A stretch of 64,000 nucleotides of DNA, taken from Nitrospirota bacterium (lineage in GTDB: Bacteria; Nitrospirota; Nitrospiria; Nitrospirales; Nitrospiraceae). Of this stretch, positions 61,429 to 64,000 are shown in pieces. A program made the position numbers and the translations under genes. The stretch's first letter is position 1. Every line of letters starts with the position of its first letter. The notes beneath the pieces were generated by a model. That model was not told the origin of the DNA, did no database searches, and was given only the letters and a program-made list of their open reading frames with translations. The DNA is taken from contig JACRLR010000004.1 of assembly GCA_016219645.1 (NCBI GenBank), forward strand, positions 1-64,000, read 5' to 3'.

Positions 61429-62379
61429 TCACGCGGCCTGCGTTCTACAGAGCTGCGAGATTTGTCGCTGAACACCGGGGCGAATATTCGTGAAGACCAG
61501 GCCGAACTCCTGAGGACTGGTCCAGCGAACCGTGGCGCTGTCGATGATGAATGGATTGGCCGCATCCTGTGGGAAGATGCAACATTCCAAGTCTGCCCCG
61601 ACCAGAACGGCCACGGAACTCCTGACGCGACATCCCCACGGTGAGAGGTCACGCAACTCGCCTTCACCGGCCACCGTTCGACCCCTTGAGGAAAAATGGT
61701 TGCGCAGACGGACCGGCACTCGGGGATGCCGCCGACTCTCGACCCTGCGATCCCGCGGTGCCGGGTGACTCTGTGGCTTCTGCCTGAAGGCCTGAGATGG
61801 CTGTTCGCTTGCTGTGTCGAGAGCGTCGGCGCTCTGTGTTTCGAAGACGCGCCGGCTCATCAAACCGTCTGCCTTCCGGCTTAGCCACTGGCCTGCCTGT
61901 TCCAGGACAGCAACCATCTGCGGCTTCAACTGTCGGCCACGTGTGCATACCTCATCGATCCAGGTCTGCCACGAACCCTGAGCCGATGGAACTGGCCCGC
62001 TGCCACCTGCCCTTAGATGTTTCATCCGTTCCTCCAGGTCGCCGAACCCCGGGTCCTCTTTCTTGATCCAGGCATAGATCTTGAGACATTCCTCGTAGCG
62101 GCCTAACGATTCCAATGTCTGGCCCATGTGATAGAGGATGTGGCGTTCTTCTTCGGGTGAGAACGTGCGTGTCGCCAACCCTTGCCGGAAGGCCATGACT
62201 GCTTCCTCTGGGCGACCGGCGGCACTCAAACAGAGGGCGATCTGGACTTGCGCTTTTCCGGTATAGTGAGGATCGACGGAAGCTTTTCGGAAGTCGTCGA
62301 TCGCTTGATGGAACATCTGCACTCGCTTAAGCACAAGCCCATGTTCATAGCGCTCGCCTGCGGTCATCTGTTTGTCCAT
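61429..62379 (-). CDS. TPR protein with C-terminal PilZ domain
   Basis: A 316-aa soluble protein. Residues about 1-120 form TPR-like helices (AIDDFRKASVDPHYTGKAQVQIALCL, broken by turns). The C-terminal part has a PilZ domain: RRHPRVPVRLRN followed by LRDLSPWGCRV, close to the RxxxR and D/NxSxxG pattern that binds cyclic di-GMP. The Asp-Leu-Ser and Trp-Gly variant keeps the key residues. The ATG at 62379 follows AGGGGGGA. It is convergent with the toxin, with 9 bp between stops. Confidence 0.85.
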   Translation of the reverse strand: MDKQMTAGERYEHGLVLKRVQMFHQAIDDFRKASVDPHYTGKAQVQIALCLSAAGRPEEAVMAFRQGLATRTFSPEEERHILYHMGQTLESLGRYEECLKIYAWIKKEDPGFGDLEERMKHLRAGGSGPVPSAQGSWQTWIDEVCTRGRQLKPQMVAVLEQAGQWLSRKADGLMSRRVFETQSADALDTASEQPSQAFRQKPQSHPAPRDRRVESRRHPRVPVRLRNHFSSRGRTVAGEGELRDLSPWGCRVRSSVAVLVGADLECCIFPQDAANPFIIDSATVRWTSPQEFGLVFTNIRPGVQRQISQLCRTQAA

Positions 62380-62614
62380 GCCTAATCCCCCCTTGGCCTG
62401 TTTGCCCGCCATCGCCCTATGCGCCGCGTGAAGAGGAAAGCAAGACTGACGCCTTGAATGAATGCCGCAATTTCAACTACTTGTCTGGTTGGAGCCGTCT
62501 GAGATGCGGAGGAAGAACCCAACAGGGTGATCCCAGATGGTACGCGATACTTGTTAGAGACGATCCCTCTCGCCAGTTCAGCTTCAGCACAAGATCTGAT
62601 ATATACCGGTCGGC
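62380..62614. other. divergent intergenic region, nothing identified
   Basis: A 235-bp gap that should carry promoters of both neighbours. No operator, hairpin or clear promoter boxes were found. Confidence 0.35.
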
Positions 62615-63160
62615 ATGGATTGGTGGTTAATACTTGGCCTGGTCTCTTTTCTCATTGTCGTGGCCATTGCTTCGTTCTATTTGTATGTATTTGTGAGTCG
62701 AACGAAGAAGGAGTTCCGCGCGGCTCAGCCGGATCTTCGGGTGACAAACATGGCAACGATGAGTTCAGGGAATGTTCTCACAGTTTATCCTGAGCTTCAG
62801 AATCTGGGCGGGGGTGTGGCATACGATTGTCTTCTGCATATGGGCGGGTGGGAAGGGAATTTCTCCGTCAAGAAAATCTATCCTCGGGGTCCAAAAGGTC
62901 AGAAGCACGTGGCATCCATCGTATTGGGCCCGGACGCTCCAATTCGCACAACACTTATGGGCCATGGCTATATCAGGCTGCGGTATCTGGACCGCTGGGG
63001 GCAAAAGTACGATTGCTGGTATCAGGTGACTCAAGTCGGAATTGGTGATGCCCCTCTCTATGATATTCAAATCGACTTGGAGCATCCGGAATTGCAGGAG
63101 CCCCACCCATCGGTCTGGGAGATGCGAAGGTTCCTTCGAGCTGTCCCTTTGCCAGGATGA
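62615..63160 (+). CDS. membrane-anchored protein of unknown function
   Basis: A 181-aa protein with one N-terminal transmembrane helix (about residues 4-27) and a beta-rich domain (VLTVYPELQNLGGGVAYDCLLHMGG; YIRLRYLDRWGQKYDCWYQVTQVG, each broken by turns). The LQNLGGGVAYDC piece recalls Ig/CARDB-like domains that describe a protein's outer surface, but no family is recognised. The ATG at 62615 has no strong ribosome site. It stands alone between repeats and the barrel gene. Confidence 0.6.
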   Translation: MDWWLILGLVSFLIVVAIASFYLYVFVSRTKKEFRAAQPDLRVTNMATMSSGNVLTVYPELQNLGGGVAYDCLLHMGGWEGNFSVKKIYPRGPKGQKHVASIVLGPDAPIRTTLMGHGYIRLRYLDRWGQKYDCWYQVTQVGIGDAPLYDIQIDLEHPELQEPHPSVWEMRRFLRAVPLPG

Positions 63161-63351
63161 CCGGGAAAGCGCTTCAATGAAACAATGCAGTTAGCCGCAA
63201 CTACCTCCCGCCTCACTCCGTACGCTTCTCCTTACATACCTTCATGATTGCGTCTGAGCCGCGAACGGAACGGCCTTTGCAGGGGCTATACGCAATCAGG
63301 CGGCCTGGTAGTAAGATGATAGGGAGCCTTTCACAGGGAGATCACTTCACT

Positions 63352-63990
63352 GTGGAGACGAAGATTCGGATTGCCGTTGGCCTTCTCGCAGTCTGGCTCT
63401 CGATCGCGACCTTCGGAATACCTGGCTCCGCCTCTGCTGAAAGGTATGTGGCTGGAATGGTTGGGGTCACCTTCGCGGATCAACTCACCGATATCTCCGG
63501 AACGAATATCAACGCGGGGCTTCGAGCCCCCGATTTTGACCTCCAGAATTCGATCAGTTATGGGGCCAAGCTCGGATACTATGCTGAGCACAGTTGGTTC
63601 GGGGTTGAGGGCGAAGTCCTGCAGAGCACGCCGCACATCAAAAACTTGGATGACATTCCCGGGGTCCATTTGAGTCTGACCACGGTAGGAATCAACCTTC
63701 TTGCCCGGTACCCGGGACGCACCTTTCAGCCATATGCGGGGGCCGGTGTGGGTGCGGTGATTGCCCACATCAGTGACTCCACCACAACCCGAAGTGATAC
63801 CAGTGTCAACGGTGGATGGAATCTGCTTGCAGGCCTGCGCGCATTTGTCACCCCCTACGTTGCAGTCTTTACCGAATACAAATATACAGGGGCCACATTG
63901 CGATTCGATGATGCGTTCGTCGCTGGGGGAGGATTTGAAGGAGACTACAGGGCACAGAATATTTTGTTCGGCCTCTCCTATCATTTCTAG
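63352..63990 (+). CDS. outer-membrane beta-barrel protein
   Basis: A 212-aa OmpA/OmpW-like eight-stranded barrel. The signal peptide (IRIAVGLLAVWLSIATFGIPGSASA) precedes AERYVAGMVGVTFADQL, and the strands alternate hydrophobic and polar residues up to the C-terminal aromatic YHF, the usual outer-membrane insertion signal. TEYKYTGATLRF is the family's late strand. The GTG at 63352 is chosen because AGGGAG lies 10 bases upstream and it begins the signal peptide; ATG codons at 63244 and 63316 would add unlikely leaders. Confidence 0.8.
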   Translation: METKIRIAVGLLAVWLSIATFGIPGSASAERYVAGMVGVTFADQLTDISGTNINAGLRAPDFDLQNSISYGAKLGYYAEHSWFGVEGEVLQSTPHIKNLDDIPGVHLSLTTVGINLLARYPGRTFQPYAGAGVGAVIAHISDSTTTRSDTSVNGGWNLLAGLRAFVTPYVAVFTEYKYTGATLRFDDAFVAGGGFEGDYRAQNILFGLSYHF

Positions 63991-64000
63991 GAGTAGATAT

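Overview
The window looks like a chromosome segment of a Gram-negative bacterium of the Nitrospira lineage (Nitrospirota). The reasons are high GC, strong AGGAGG ribosome binding sites, an outer-membrane gene set (Pal, MlaC, a Slp-type lipoprotein, a beta-barrel protein, two RND efflux systems) and protein sequences that resemble Nitrospira proteins from memory. No search was run, so the taxonomic call is an inference. No rRNA, tRNA, CRISPR array or phage module was seen.

Layout. 0-4.5 kb: DNA polymerase X, a small zinc-ribbon protein and a LigD-type 3'-phosphoesterase. 4.5-7.7 kb: a minus-strand envelope and stress cluster (secreted protein, Pal, YajG-like lipoprotein, CBS protein, dodecin, MlaC). 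8-20 kb: housekeeping genes including a diaminopimelate-dehydrogenase-like enzyme, an amino-acid permease with an exported Pcm, an archaeal-type methionine adenosyltransferase, DnaJ, a frameshifted Slp lipoprotein, a phosphoribosyltransferase, a CapA-like protein and the radical-SAM enzyme AmrS. 20-25 kb: a two-gene SufC-SufB/D module, an NTF2-like protein, a saccharopine-dehydrogenase-like protein and a YbaK deacylase. 26-30 kb: the first heavy-metal RND pair. 31-33 kb: a cytochrome c and a TPR-sulfatase-modifying-factor protein. 33.8-38.7 kb: a GH15 hydrolase divergent from a membrane-anchored trehalose-6-phosphate synthase (OtsA) and OtsB. 39-41.5 kb: small secreted proteins and an unrecognised two-gene unit. 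41.8-43.2 kb: a complete insertion sequence. 43.4-49.4 kb: a second, complete CusCBA/CzcCBA efflux operon. 49.7-64 kb: glucose-6-phosphate dehydrogenase, an RNB ribonuclease, an RbgA-type GTPase, a degenerate PLD-like membrane protein, an antiporter, a glutathionyl-hydroquinone reductase, tandem duplicated secreted proteins, a toxin-antitoxin pair, a TPR-PilZ protein and an outer-membrane barrel.

The most unusual content is between the genes. The window is full of dispersed palindromic DNA. One family has a near-constant core of about 52 nt, itself an imperfect hairpin with a bulge, flanked by long complementary arms whose sequence differs between copies. These units are nested inside each other at the hairpin apex, up to three levels deep (23.75-24.09, 31.41-31.76 and 58.19-58.43 kb). 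Most sit directly behind stop codons. A second family consists of palindromes built from TCTGGT-type units. A third is a 200-250 bp element with 13-bp terminal inverted repeats; two copies truncate genes and a third partial copy was hit by the insertion sequence, which made a 16-bp direct repeat. Two genes below 60 codons, a 57-aa lipoprotein coupled to amrS and a 29-aa membrane peptide coupled to dnaJ, were found by reading start/stop overlaps.
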